Source of the DNA: Macrostomum hystrix
Taxonomy: Eukaryota > Platyhelminthes > Macrostomidae
NCBI GenBank assembly: GCA_950097015.1
Contig: CATNEN010000001.1
Span: forward strand, 13,723,501-13,787,500
Direction: 5' to 3'
Length of the DNA stretch: 64,000 nt
Shown: positions 20,032 to 28,825 of the stretch, one piece after another
Numbering within the stretch: position 1 is the stretch's first letter
Layout of the letters: each line of letters opens with the position of its first letter
Position numbers and translations under genes: made by a program
The notes under the pieces: generated by a model
Told to the model about the DNA's origin: nothing
The model's database searches: none
Seen by the model: the letters and a program-made list of their open reading frames with translations, nothing else

Positions 20032-21540
20032 TCAATTGCCGCACAGACATTGTCGCGTCTTGATCAATCGGCCGTGTCTTGACACTGTCGTAGTCAATAT
20101 ATTGTGTGTGCATATACAATACGAGCGTCTAGATGCACGCAAAGCATCAGTCGCAGGTATAGTCGATTGCGATGACTGCACATCACTTATTGACATTGCG
20201 ACATCGTCGTCAAGGTCGGCGGTCAGAACCAATTCTGCTGCGGCATCGGCATCTCCTTGCGGCACTGTCACATCAGATAACTGTTCATCCGAATCGTTGT
20301 TGACATCAGCAATGATGATCTCCATTGCGACATCAAACATGTCATCGATGTGACTTGCTTCGGAATGGGCAGCGAAATCCGATCCAGCAGCAGCAGCAAC
20401 ACAATCCGTATTGGTAGACAGAAATTGCATAGCGGCAGGTTGCATCAAGTCGAGCAGAATCTGCGCCATTTCAATGTCATCACCGTGACCGGATGATGTA
20501 CCAATACACACTGACTGCGTGCTGACATTGGCTTCGATTGAAACATCGGTCACACCGTTTTGTGCACTGACACCAACTGTCGCTGTTGTTACTCTTGGCG
20601 CACAGACAGGAATAAAAACAGGTAGCGGCACCGGAACGAAATACGGCACCTCGACAGTTGGAATCGGCAACATAGGCATCGCTGGTGATCCGATTGGCTC
20701 AATTTGCAACATTGGCATTGATGGCGATGGTACTGGCGAGTGATCCGATTGGATTGTTTCTGCTGCTGCTTCAATCGCATTGTGATTAAGCGGAGTAGAT
20801 GTACAAATTGGATGCCGTACTGATCCAATTGACACGCTGTCCGCTTGGCTCACATGTTCAGCAGGCTCGTCAGTACTTGTTGCATAGATGATGCCTGATT
20901 CAGCTGCGCTATCTTCTATGATGATAGTTTCTGCTGGCTGCTCTGCTGCTGACTGCTCTGCCGCTGACTGCTCTGCTGATGGCTGCTCTGCTGCTGGCTG
21001 CTCTGCTGCTGGCTGCTCTGCTACGGGCTGCTCTGCTACTGGCTGCTCTGCTGCTGGCTGCTCTGCTGCTGGCAGTCGACGGGCAATGTAGCGCTCGTGC
21101 ATATAGTCGACAATCTCGCCGACCACAGCTGGTAGTGGATCCAGTTGTTCAAGCTGGACCACTTCGCCCATTGCCGCTGCTCCCGCCACTGCCACTGGCT
21201 GAGCTGGTTGGCCACCGACGCGACGCTGCGGATTCCGCTTACATCTATATAGATGATGCAACATGTTGGACGTTATTTTGTTGCAATGCGGACACGCTAG
21301 CACACGTCCACCGGCAGCGACATCCACACCAGCCCGCTGTAGTTGCAGCATCTTCCAGACGGCACTTCCACGCTCCTTAACCGACGCGAATAGCGATGGC
21401 CTTTGACCAACAGGTAGGACTGTCCAGTCAAATTCGGCATGGACAGCTTTATGCGCCTCTATAAAATGTCTTCGCATCATATTGGCGCGGATTTGCTGGC
21501 CGCAGAAATGGCAGAAGCGGAGTCCGTTGTTGTCTTCCAT
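20032..21540 (-). CDS. Double zinc-finger protein sharing the recombinase N-terminal module
   Basis: The protein is 502 aa with ATG at 21540. Residues ~8-30 form a C2H2-type finger (CHFC...H...H), followed by a spacer with F-D-W and R-P, then V-W-K-M-L-x-L-x-R-x-G, and a second finger (CPHC...H...C-K-R-N-P, ~82-103). This order matches the N-terminus of the protein encoded at 24103-27164, so they share an ancestor. The remaining ~390 residues have no recombinase domain: they include a pentapeptide AEQPA-type repeat (~155-205) and a long acidic Ser/Asp/Ala-rich tail resembling an activation domain. Likely a DNA-binding regulator that recognises the same sites as the recombinase. Confidence 0.7.
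   Translation of the reverse strand: MEDNNGLRFCHFCGQQIRANMMRRHFIEAHKAVHAEFDWTVLPVGQRPSLFASVKERGSAVWKMLQLQRAGVDVAAGGRVLACPHCNKITSNMLHHLYRCKRNPQRRVGGQPAQPVAVAGAAAMGEVVQLEQLDPLPAVVGEIVDYMHERYIARRLPAAEQPAAEQPVAEQPVAEQPAAEQPAAEQPSAEQSAAEQSAAEQPAETIIIEDSAAESGIIYATSTDEPAEHVSQADSVSIGSVRHPICTSTPLNHNAIEAAAETIQSDHSPVPSPSMPMLQIEPIGSPAMPMLPIPTVEVPYFVPVPLPVFIPVCAPRVTTATVGVSAQNGVTDVSIEANVSTQSVCIGTSSGHGDDIEMAQILLDLMQPAAMQFLSTNTDCVAAAAGSDFAAHSEASHIDDMFDVAMEIIIADVNNDSDEQLSDVTVPQGDADAAAELVLTADLDDDVAMSISDVQSSQSTIPATDALRASRRSYCICTHNILTTTVSRHGRLIKTRQCLCGN
20935..21078. repeat. 15-bp coding minisatellite (GCTGCTCTGCTGCTG type)
   Basis: About nine to ten units of the 15-bp GGCTGCTCTGCTGCT motif encode the Ala-Glu-Gln-Pro/Ser repeat in the minus-strand zinc-finger gene. 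The period is a multiple of three, so copy-number change would not break the frame. Confidence 0.85.
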
Positions 21541-21734
21541 TGCAGCTTAAATATAGTCGTTCGCTGGCTAGCCTGCTGAATAATCGACAGAGTGGTCGTT
21601 GTGGCTGAATTTTAATTATCGATTTGCGTGCGCGCGCGCATATATTTACCTAGCACTGCTCATATCCTGTACAGAGCAGCAGTCAGACACATAGACATAG
21701 ACAGGCATCGTCAACTGGGTCTAAGCTATTTCCA

Positions 21735-22045
21735 TATATAGTATTTTCGCGAAAATACTGATATGCTCTATAAACAAAGGTAAGGGCAGTATTTTTGCAA
21801 AAGTTCTTAAAGTAGTATGCATGATTACATCTTTGGTAATTTCGCGAAAATACTGCTATGCTATTAAACAAAGGTAGTTGGCGGTATTTTTGCAAAAGTT
21901 CTTAAAGTAGTGTGCATGATTACATCTTTGGTATTTTCGCGAAAAGACTGCTATGCTATTAAACAAAGGTAGTTGGCGGTATTTTTGCGAAAATTCTTAA
22001 TGTAGTGTGCATGGCTACATCTTATGGTATTATCGCGAATGCAGA
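21735..22045. repeat. Palindromic ~100-bp tandem array 2
   Basis: Three to four copies of the unit described at 14270 lie immediately upstream (for the minus strand) of the 22342-22761 gene's 3' side. They have the same palindrome core and the same TGCATGATTACATCTT tail variants. Confidence 0.9.
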
Positions 22046-22341
22046 TACGCGGCGGTTGAAGACAATAAGAAGACAATATTTTTGCGAAAGTACTTTAAGT
22101 ATTCATGATGACTATATCTAATGGTAATCAATAACCAAATATGACTTGACTTCATTATATTTTATTATTATTCATGCCGCGAATACAACTTGCAACAGGT
22201 TCACTCATGTATTTTTGCTTGAGCGAATTAATTGGGTTAAATAAATAGCTGGCATTAATTAAACGGCGAACAGGAAACTACAATTAGCTGTATTAAGTCT
22301 ACCTAAAACTAGTGCTGCTACTGCTGCTGCTGCTGCTGCTG

Positions 22342-22761
22342 TTACTGCTCAATTCGATATCGGCGGCTCCGGAGCAACTCTCGCAGTCTAGCCCTTTGCT
22401 GTACGCCGCGCCAGTAGTCCAGGCCGTGTAGAATGTGCTGCAGCTCCAAACATGTGTCCTCCAGCAGGCCTAGCAGCTCGGCCAAGTCGAAGGCCTCGTT
22501 CTCTGTTAGGCAGGTCACCTCCAGGATGGTCTCGTAGCCCGCAGCTGTCTTGTGTTGTAGCAGCCAGTCCAGGAGGCTCTTCATCAGGGTGTGCAGCTGG
22601 GTGACGTTCAGCTCAGCAGTCGGGCAGTGGCGCTGCAGGCAGGTTAGCTGCTCCAATCGTCCTCGGTAAGTCAGGAACGGGGCCAGACAGGCGATGTCGC
22701 ATCTGGCCAGGAGTGCCACGGTGGCCGGCGAGCCGAACAGCGCCACAGGATGCGCATTCAT
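22342..22761 (-). CDS. Small helical protein, paralogue of the 17331-17711 product
   Basis: The protein is 139 aa, ATG at 22761. It is related to the 126-aa product 4.6 kb away, with a similar helix pattern and a basic C-terminal extension (RARLRELLRSRRYRIEQ) that the other lacks. It is bounded on both sides by palindromic repeat arrays. Its GC content is clearly higher than the surrounding repeats, which supports it as coding. Function unknown; a small death-fold-like bundle is possible but unproven. Confidence 0.6.
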   Translation of the reverse strand: MNAHPVALFGSPATVALLARCDIACLAPFLTYRGRLEQLTCLQRHCPTAELNVTQLHTLMKSLLDWLLQHKTAAGYETILEVTCLTENEAFDLAELLGLLEDTCLELQHILHGLDYWRGVQQRARLRELLRSRRYRIEQ

Positions 22762-22859
22762 CGTGAGTTCTACACAACCAACAATGTCGTGAGTGCAACA
22801 GCAGCGCGTCTAACACTAGCAGAAGTAGAATTAGAATAGGAAGCAGAGTTCTAAATGGA

Positions 22860-23710
22860 AAGTAAATACAGTATTTTCGCGAAGGTAAGGGCAGTATTTT
22901 TGCAAAAGTAGCGTGACTACATCTTATGGTATTTTCGCAAATGCAGATACGTATTCTCAGACAAAGTGACTTTTTACCATAGACAAATTTAGTGTATTTC
23001 TGTAAATTGCCAAAACTCACGAATGAGTTTTTTCGCGAAAAGACAATATGTACTATATTGAATACTTGTAAATGAAAAATAGTGTCTGTTTTTGCGAAAA
23101 TACTGCTATGCTATTAAACAAAGGTAGTTGGCGGTATTTTTGCAAAAGTTCTTAAAGTAGTGTGCATGGCTACATATTATGGTATTTTCGCGAAAATACT
23201 GCTATCCTATTAAACGCAGGTAGTAAAGGTAGTTTGCGGTATTTTTGCAAAAGTTATTAAAGTAGTGTGCATGGCTACATCTTAAGGTATTTTCGCGAAA
23301 ATACTGTTATGCTATTAAACACAGGTAGTTGGCGGTATTTTTGCAAAAGTTATTAATTAAGTAGGTTATATGCGTGGCTATATCTTAAGGTATTTTCGCG
23401 AAAATACTGCTATGCTATTAAACAAAGGTAGTTGGCGGTATTTTTGCAAAAGTTCTTAAAGTAGTGTGCATGGCTACATATTATGGTATTTTCGCGAAAA
23501 TACTGCTATCCTATTAAACGCAGGTAGTAAAGGTAGTTTGCGGTATTTTTGCAAAAGTTATTAAAGTAGTGTGCATGGCTACATCTTAAGGTATTTTCGC
23601 GAAAATACTGTTATGCTATTAAACACAGGTAGTTGGCGGTATTTTTGCAAAAGTTCTTAAAGTAGTGTGCATGGCTACATATTATGGTATTTTCGCGAAT
23701 GTAGATACGT
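22860..23710. repeat. Palindromic ~100-bp tandem array 3
   Basis: About seven copies include what looks like a higher-order duplication: the block from about 23105 to 23330 recurs nearly unchanged at about 23405 to 23650. Unit content is as in array 1. It lies between the small helical gene and the recombinase-like gene. Confidence 0.9.
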
Positions 23711-24102
23711 ATTCTCAGACAAAGTGACTTGTACTTTTTTACCATCGACCAATTTAGTATATTTCTCTGCTAATTGTCAATAATCACGAATGATTTTTTC
23801 GTGTATCTTCGGCTTTTAAGAAAACGAGAATAGTTTAATCTCAGTTTAATCAGATGATAATCAAATGATTTCATTTGTCAATTTATTTAATTACTAACGA
23901 AATAATCACAGTGTTGACAATCATTAGCATCTTAACAATATATAAGAGAGCAACAAACAGAACATATGAGATTCTCGGTTGTAAAGGGACGGGTATTAGT
24001 GGGGGTATCACAATTGACACAATTGATAATTGATAATAGTTTGGCAAATCAGACAATCAGCACATATAAAGTCAGGTGACACGACTGGGACAATATGAGC
24101 AT

Positions 24103-27100
24103 TCAGATGTCCAGTCTAGTTCTCGAACTGATCAGGCGCCCAGATCGCGTCCTGTATTCCGTTCGACGAACCACGAGTAGCTCAGAATCCGAGCTGGTCT
24201 CATTGTCATTGCTGACGTGCTGTTGTTCACCATCATCACCTTCTTCGTCGATATCGTCGTGAACGTTGCCTTGTCCAGCCGATGCTCCAAACATCGGCGG
24301 TTGACTAAGACTGCGTCGTCTAGACGATGTAGACGAAATAGGCGATGGTGTTGCTGAATCGATGGCCGGCTTTGTCGACTCGGTGTTGTCCGTTGTTGAA
24401 CATCTAGGACTAACCGTAGCGGGTCGCATTGTCGACATTCGAGGTCGCTTCTTGTCAGTGGCCTTGCAAATGGACGACCGTCGAGTGCGTCGCTTGCGTG
24501 TGCGTTGACTATGTGGCATCACAATGTCATCAGCAGGTAGAGGAGATGCAGCCGATGAATTGGTTGCGTCCAGATCAACGCTACAGGCGGCAGAGCGACG
24601 ACGCTTCGTGTCGTTTTCGGCTGTTGGATGTCGTTGATGTCGACGATCAAGTGGCCGATTGTGACAGAATGTCTCGAAGCATCCTCTGACGTCGTCGGCG
24701 ACCATCAGATTGGCCTGCTGTTTGGCCAGGCGTCCATACGCATTCACGACACAGTTGCGCGATGTGTCGTACAGAGGCACCAGCTGGTCTAGCTTGTCGG
24801 GATGCGCGTGCACATAGGCCGACAGTACATTTCGACGACCATCGCCCATGCGATAGGGCCGATCGATGACCAACTCGGCGCCCTGCTTGACAAGCGTGCT
24901 GAAACTTGTCGAGTCACGCTGCTTGCCACGATGCGTAGGAAACAACAGACATTTGCCTGGCCTGACATGGATGTTGCACTCGGCGAAGTATGGCAATAGA
25001 AAGTTGTCTATCCATTGCAGTAGACATTCGCCGACTTTGCGTGGCGCAGTCCAGCTTGCACCTTTACCACGACCGCCCTTTTTGTGTGCCACTTCGGTAG
25101 GCGGCAGGACTGTGACAATGGTGGAGGACGTTGATACGCCGCTATTGAGTGCAGCATCCAAATAGCAACGCCGGATCGCGACCCAAGGACGTAGTCGATT
25201 GGCATGGACAATTGCTGCACAGAAGAAGGCCAGTTCACGCGTGATCGGCATAATAAATGTATTCCATTTGCCGACGACGTTGGCCATTCGACGTGCACAT
25301 TGTCCAATGCGACCCCAGTAGCCCTTCACGGGTAGATGAGACCACGAATGTTTGGCGACCATATCAATCAGGCAGTCTAGCCGGTTGTGAATGATGCGCC
25401 ATTCGTCAGCGGTCAGGAACTTATCCGTGTAGGACAGCTGGCGTTCGTCATCGCGCAGGTGATAGATATTCTCTTGCCGCTGACGAATCAATCCAATGCA
25501 AGCCTGTACATGTTAAAGGGTTATGAAAGATAAAGTACATGCAGTAGCTTCTACAATTGTTCGTGATATATCAACTAACATAGTATACAATATGCGACAC
25601 AACAACACTGCTCACCATGATTGATTCGATGCGGCTAGTCAACAGACCAGATACTGCAGTCTGATGATAGAGAATACCATCTTTGCGCGGGTCAGGACAG
25701 GCAGGCAATTCTGACGCGGCCTTGACAATGTCGGCATGCACGTTGGCAAACAATCCATCTGGTGGCGAGGTCAATTGGAACGCGTTCATAACACTAGGAG
25801 CACCGAAGTCGTTGTTGGCTGCTAGAAACTTCTTCGCGCCGCTCAATATGTTATGAAGCTCGTTCATTCGCTGTCCAACAGTCGATGGTTTCCAGATATG
25901 GCGCTTCACCATCTCGTCCAAATCGAATTGGATGCGCGCTGGATTGATGAACCACATCTCGACTGTGACATTGATTGCGTGTAGGAGACGACTAGTTGTA
26001 GCATGATAGTTCCGCTGGATTGCTTTCCTACGGCTAACATGCGATGCGTTCTCTTCTACACAGCAATGACCCTTGAACCAGATGTCGCCGACATTGTCTA
26101 GTTGCTTGTACATGTGTTCAGATGCAACGTGGTAGTCTGGGCCGTCGAAAACAACAAGCCGAGACGTCTTGTGCCTCCGTTGCAATACAAGCTCCTCTTC
26201 ACTGACAGAATCATCAGTATTTTCCACGTCAGATTTAGAGGTCTGAGTCTCTGCTTGTCGCTGACTGACAGCATTGGTGACTCCGACCGGAACATAGTCT
26301 GACGTATACTGGAGAATTGCTTCTGTCAGATTGACCAGATTCTGCAAGCTAGTACACACGCGCGGATGCTCAGCGTTGTGGGCTTTCTGCAGAATCTCGT
26401 TGAGGCCGGCCGCATTCAGACGCAGTCCATTGATAAACTCTGTTTGACAGGAAAGTTATAAATATTTGTTGATTATTTTTTTGTCTTTATGTGTAAATTT
26501 AAAAATGTAAAGGCATGTACAACAATATTTTAGACCACTTACTGATCGCTGCCACATTGTCGTTGGCATTATCGAATTCTGGCATCGTACTCGTTTCGTT
26601 TTGCAGTCGCTCGATGTCGTGACTGACAATATCGGCCGTGTAAGATGGTCCGGCACGATCGAAACTAGCCAACACCGTTGCTACTAAAGTAGACGGTGTG
26701 ACAGACGATGCACTGTTGATAATGCGTACAGCATTGGACTGTCCAGCAGAAGACGATCCCGCAGAAGACGCTAACACGACAATAGGCGGCTCAATGTTTG
26801 CACCCGCGTCTATCGAATCAGACGAAGAGTCGTCGCTGTCACTTGACGAACGGGTTGCATTTGCTGCCTCTGTAATTGCCGGTTTACGCTTGCATGTCCT
26901 GGCAATGTGTTTACTGAGATGCTGAACACCTTTGCCACAGTATTGACAATAAGACAAAGATGCATCGGATCCATCCCGACGTAACCGGATGATCTTCCAT
27001 ACGGTCTTTGCCTTGACATCATACGATGCAGTCGCTGCGGGTCGTCGAACCTCTGGGATCGTGCTCCAATCAAAAGCCGAAACGAAGTCCGAATGGTGTC

Positions 27101-27164
27101 TAATAAAATGCCTTACAACATTCGAGTTCGGAATTGAAGCTTTGCAGACTGGGCACGTATCCAT
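24103..27164 (-). CDS. Zinc-finger tyrosine-recombinase-like protein (three exons)
   Basis: Exons at 27164-26543, 26439-25616 and 25503-24103 join in frame through GT-AG introns (donors GTAAGT and GTGAGC; acceptors TCAAACAG and TGTACAG), giving about 948 aa. Residues 4-25 and ~85-106 are zinc fingers (CPVC...H; CQYC...H...C-K-R-K-P). Residues ~375-415 (TVGQRMNELHNILSGAKKF) look like a recombinase core-binding helix. The catalytic-like part follows: an Arg in NRLRPW (~585), a Gly/Lys-rich hairpin then a W-x-A-P-R-K-V strand, F-P-T-H-R-G-K, a second Arg region (GDGRRNVL, ~700), and a helix with the candidate nucleophile Tyr in VNAYGR (~740). The usual His before that Tyr is not evident. The last ~200 residues are basic and Ser-rich with a probable nuclear signal (RKRRTRR). 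Zinc-finger tyrosine recombinases occur in some eukaryotic transposons. Likely role: integration or excision. Confidence 0.65.
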
Positions 27165-27639
27165 TTCGCTGGTTATTGTTTGATGCTGTTCCAAAGTGCT
27201 TATGACAGAAGAACGTTTACACAGATTTGTAAGCGAGCGCGCTCGGCTTCTGACTTAAGCTGCTATCGTGACCCGTACGACAGTTTAATCACATAAACTA
27301 TCATTCAAGGTTGGTCTATGGCGAAAAAGCATAATATCGAACTCATAATATATTTAACGTTGCTATATTGTCTACTCATAGTAGAGTAGGTAGTTTCGAA
27401 CAGAAAATGAACATAAACACGAATAATTATTTGATTTCTGAATGTCTTGTCTATCTATATGTTGAAAAAGCACTTAAATTATTGTTGATTATTCCAGAGG
27501 TATTTTCGCGAAAGTACATATGTATTCTCAAACAAAGGTTAATGCAGTCTTTTTGCGAAAATACTTTTGTGCTAATATGATTACTCTTTCTAGTGGTATT
27601 TTCGCGAAAAGACATATGTGTCCCATATAAAAGTAAAAG

Positions 27640-27985
27640 AATTATCAAAAGAAGGTAAACGCCGTAAACGTTAATAATAATGGGGGTTCACAAAAAGTAG
27701 TTTGGTAGTAATTAGTAGTAAATTATTAGCATATTTTTTTTAATTGAGAAAAATGCGTAGTGCCGACTGGGATTCGAACCCGATCCACTGCTACTAAAAA
27801 TGAATGCTTTAGACCTGCATGCCAGATCACTTGCAAAATTCCGGCGTGTTATCTGGTTATTTATATTGATTTTCTTTCGGATGTTGGATTTTTAATCATT
27901 TTTGTCTGCAAATAGTGGAATCTTGATCACGTTTTCAATATTTTCTAACAGAACAATAAGATTTATTGAGAGAATATAGATAGTA
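27640..27985 (-). repeat. Right inverted repeat region with one tRNA-like unit
   Basis: This is the reverse-complement partner of the left repeat at about 10235-10880. The matching order on the minus strand is the CTCTCTATATTC-like start, TTAGAAAATA, GTGATCAAGATT, ATTTGCAGACAAA, a TATA box, a tRNA-like unit, an oligo-T stretch and CCCATTATTATTAACGTTTA. Confidence 0.75.
27759..27838 (-). ncRNA. tRNA-like Pol III unit 3
   Basis: The unit has, on the minus strand, an A-box-like TGGCATGCAGGT, a B-box GGTTCGAATCC, a TATA element (CAATATAAATAA) about 25-30 bp upstream and a five-T run downstream. It is the inverted counterpart of the two units near the left end. Confidence 0.6.
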
Positions 27986-28328
27986 CTGCTGATTACTATT
28001 ATTGTTAGTATTTTCGCGAAATACGGATACGTATTCAAACGAAGGTAGAACAGTATTTTTGCAAAAGCACTTTAAGTACTTTAGTTACATGAGATGATGT
28101 TTTCGCAAAATGCTTCAAGTGAAGTACCAATGTTAATGCAGGGCGTTATACGTTTGCGAAAGAACGAAGGTAAAAAGTTAGTCCGTCCATGCAAACTCGG
28201 TGCATTCGCGAAAGCACAATGAAATGGTGCATGAAGGACAAAGTGATATACATTAGTACTTTCGCAAACATGACTACATGCTCCGAAGTGCCCGATTGCA
28301 AAAGGACATAAGCTTAGCTGTTCTAATA

Positions 28329-28497
28329 ATAGAAATACACTACGGAGATAAAAAAATGTCATTTCGTATATGCGTCAGTATTTTCGCGAAATGACTACCT
28401 ATTGTGTTCTATTTTTAGAAATACACTAGGGAGATCAAAAAAAAGGTCATTCGGCTTTTTGCGCGCGCATGCCTACTGTTAGTAGTAGCCTAGTAGC
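28329..28497 (+). repeat. Right outer direct repeat of the 20-kb block
   Basis: It carries modules B, A and C of the left outer repeat in the same orientation, including AGAAATACACTAGGGAGATC, an A run, GGTCATTCGGCTTTT and the GTTAGTAGTAGCC tail. Confidence 0.75.
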
Positions 28498-28510
28498 CAT
28501 AGGGAGATTT

Positions 28511-28662
28511 GGCAGTGGACGTTTTGGCATTGGACGTTTTGGCAGTGGACGTTTTGGCAATGGACGTTTTGGCAGTGGACGTTTTGGCAGTGGACGTTTT
28601 GGCAGTGGACGTTCTGGCAGTGGACGTTTTGGCAGTGGACGTTTTGGCAGTGGACGTTTTGT
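28511..28662 (+). repeat. 15-bp minisatellite (GGCAGTGGACGTTTT)
   Basis: About ten near-perfect units of GGCAGTGGACGTTTT lie just outside the right outer repeat. The open frames across it on both strands are repeat artefacts. Confidence 0.95.
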
Positions 28663-28825
28663 CCCTATAGCATACATATGCTAGTGCCATAGACGGTTGG
28701 GTCTGTAGTGCAGCCTTGGGTAGCGGATTTCCAACTTTTGGCCACTTGTACATAGGGGAATCCACATTGTAAGCTGGGGTCCACTGGACTAAACGTCCGA
28801 TAGTTGGGGTCTGCTTGCCAAAACG

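Larger units (their letters stand above)
8166..28825. mobile_element. ~20.6-kb unclassified element with Rep-like helicase and tyrosine recombinase
   Basis: The block lies inside a Helitron gene whose pieces resume at about 28826. It holds eight probable protein genes on both strands (a spliced SF3-type helicase, a spliced tyrosine-recombinase-like protein, a second zinc-finger protein, two paralogous small proteins, three others), three Pol III tRNA-like units in inverted repeats, and dozens of copies of the palindrome core TTTTCGCGAAAA. None of these genes belongs to the flanking Helitron. Outer direct repeats of about 140-170 bp lie at 8337-8475 and 28329-28497; exact termini and a target duplication were not found, so the edges given are where Helitron similarity stops. 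It may be a DNA transposon, an integrated virus-like element, or more than one insertion. Confidence 0.65.

Noticed and set aside
28447-28684. Frames made of Gly-Arg-Phe or Pro-Lys-Arg repeats
   Set aside because: They come from the 15-bp minisatellite; no start or stop context, open on both strands.
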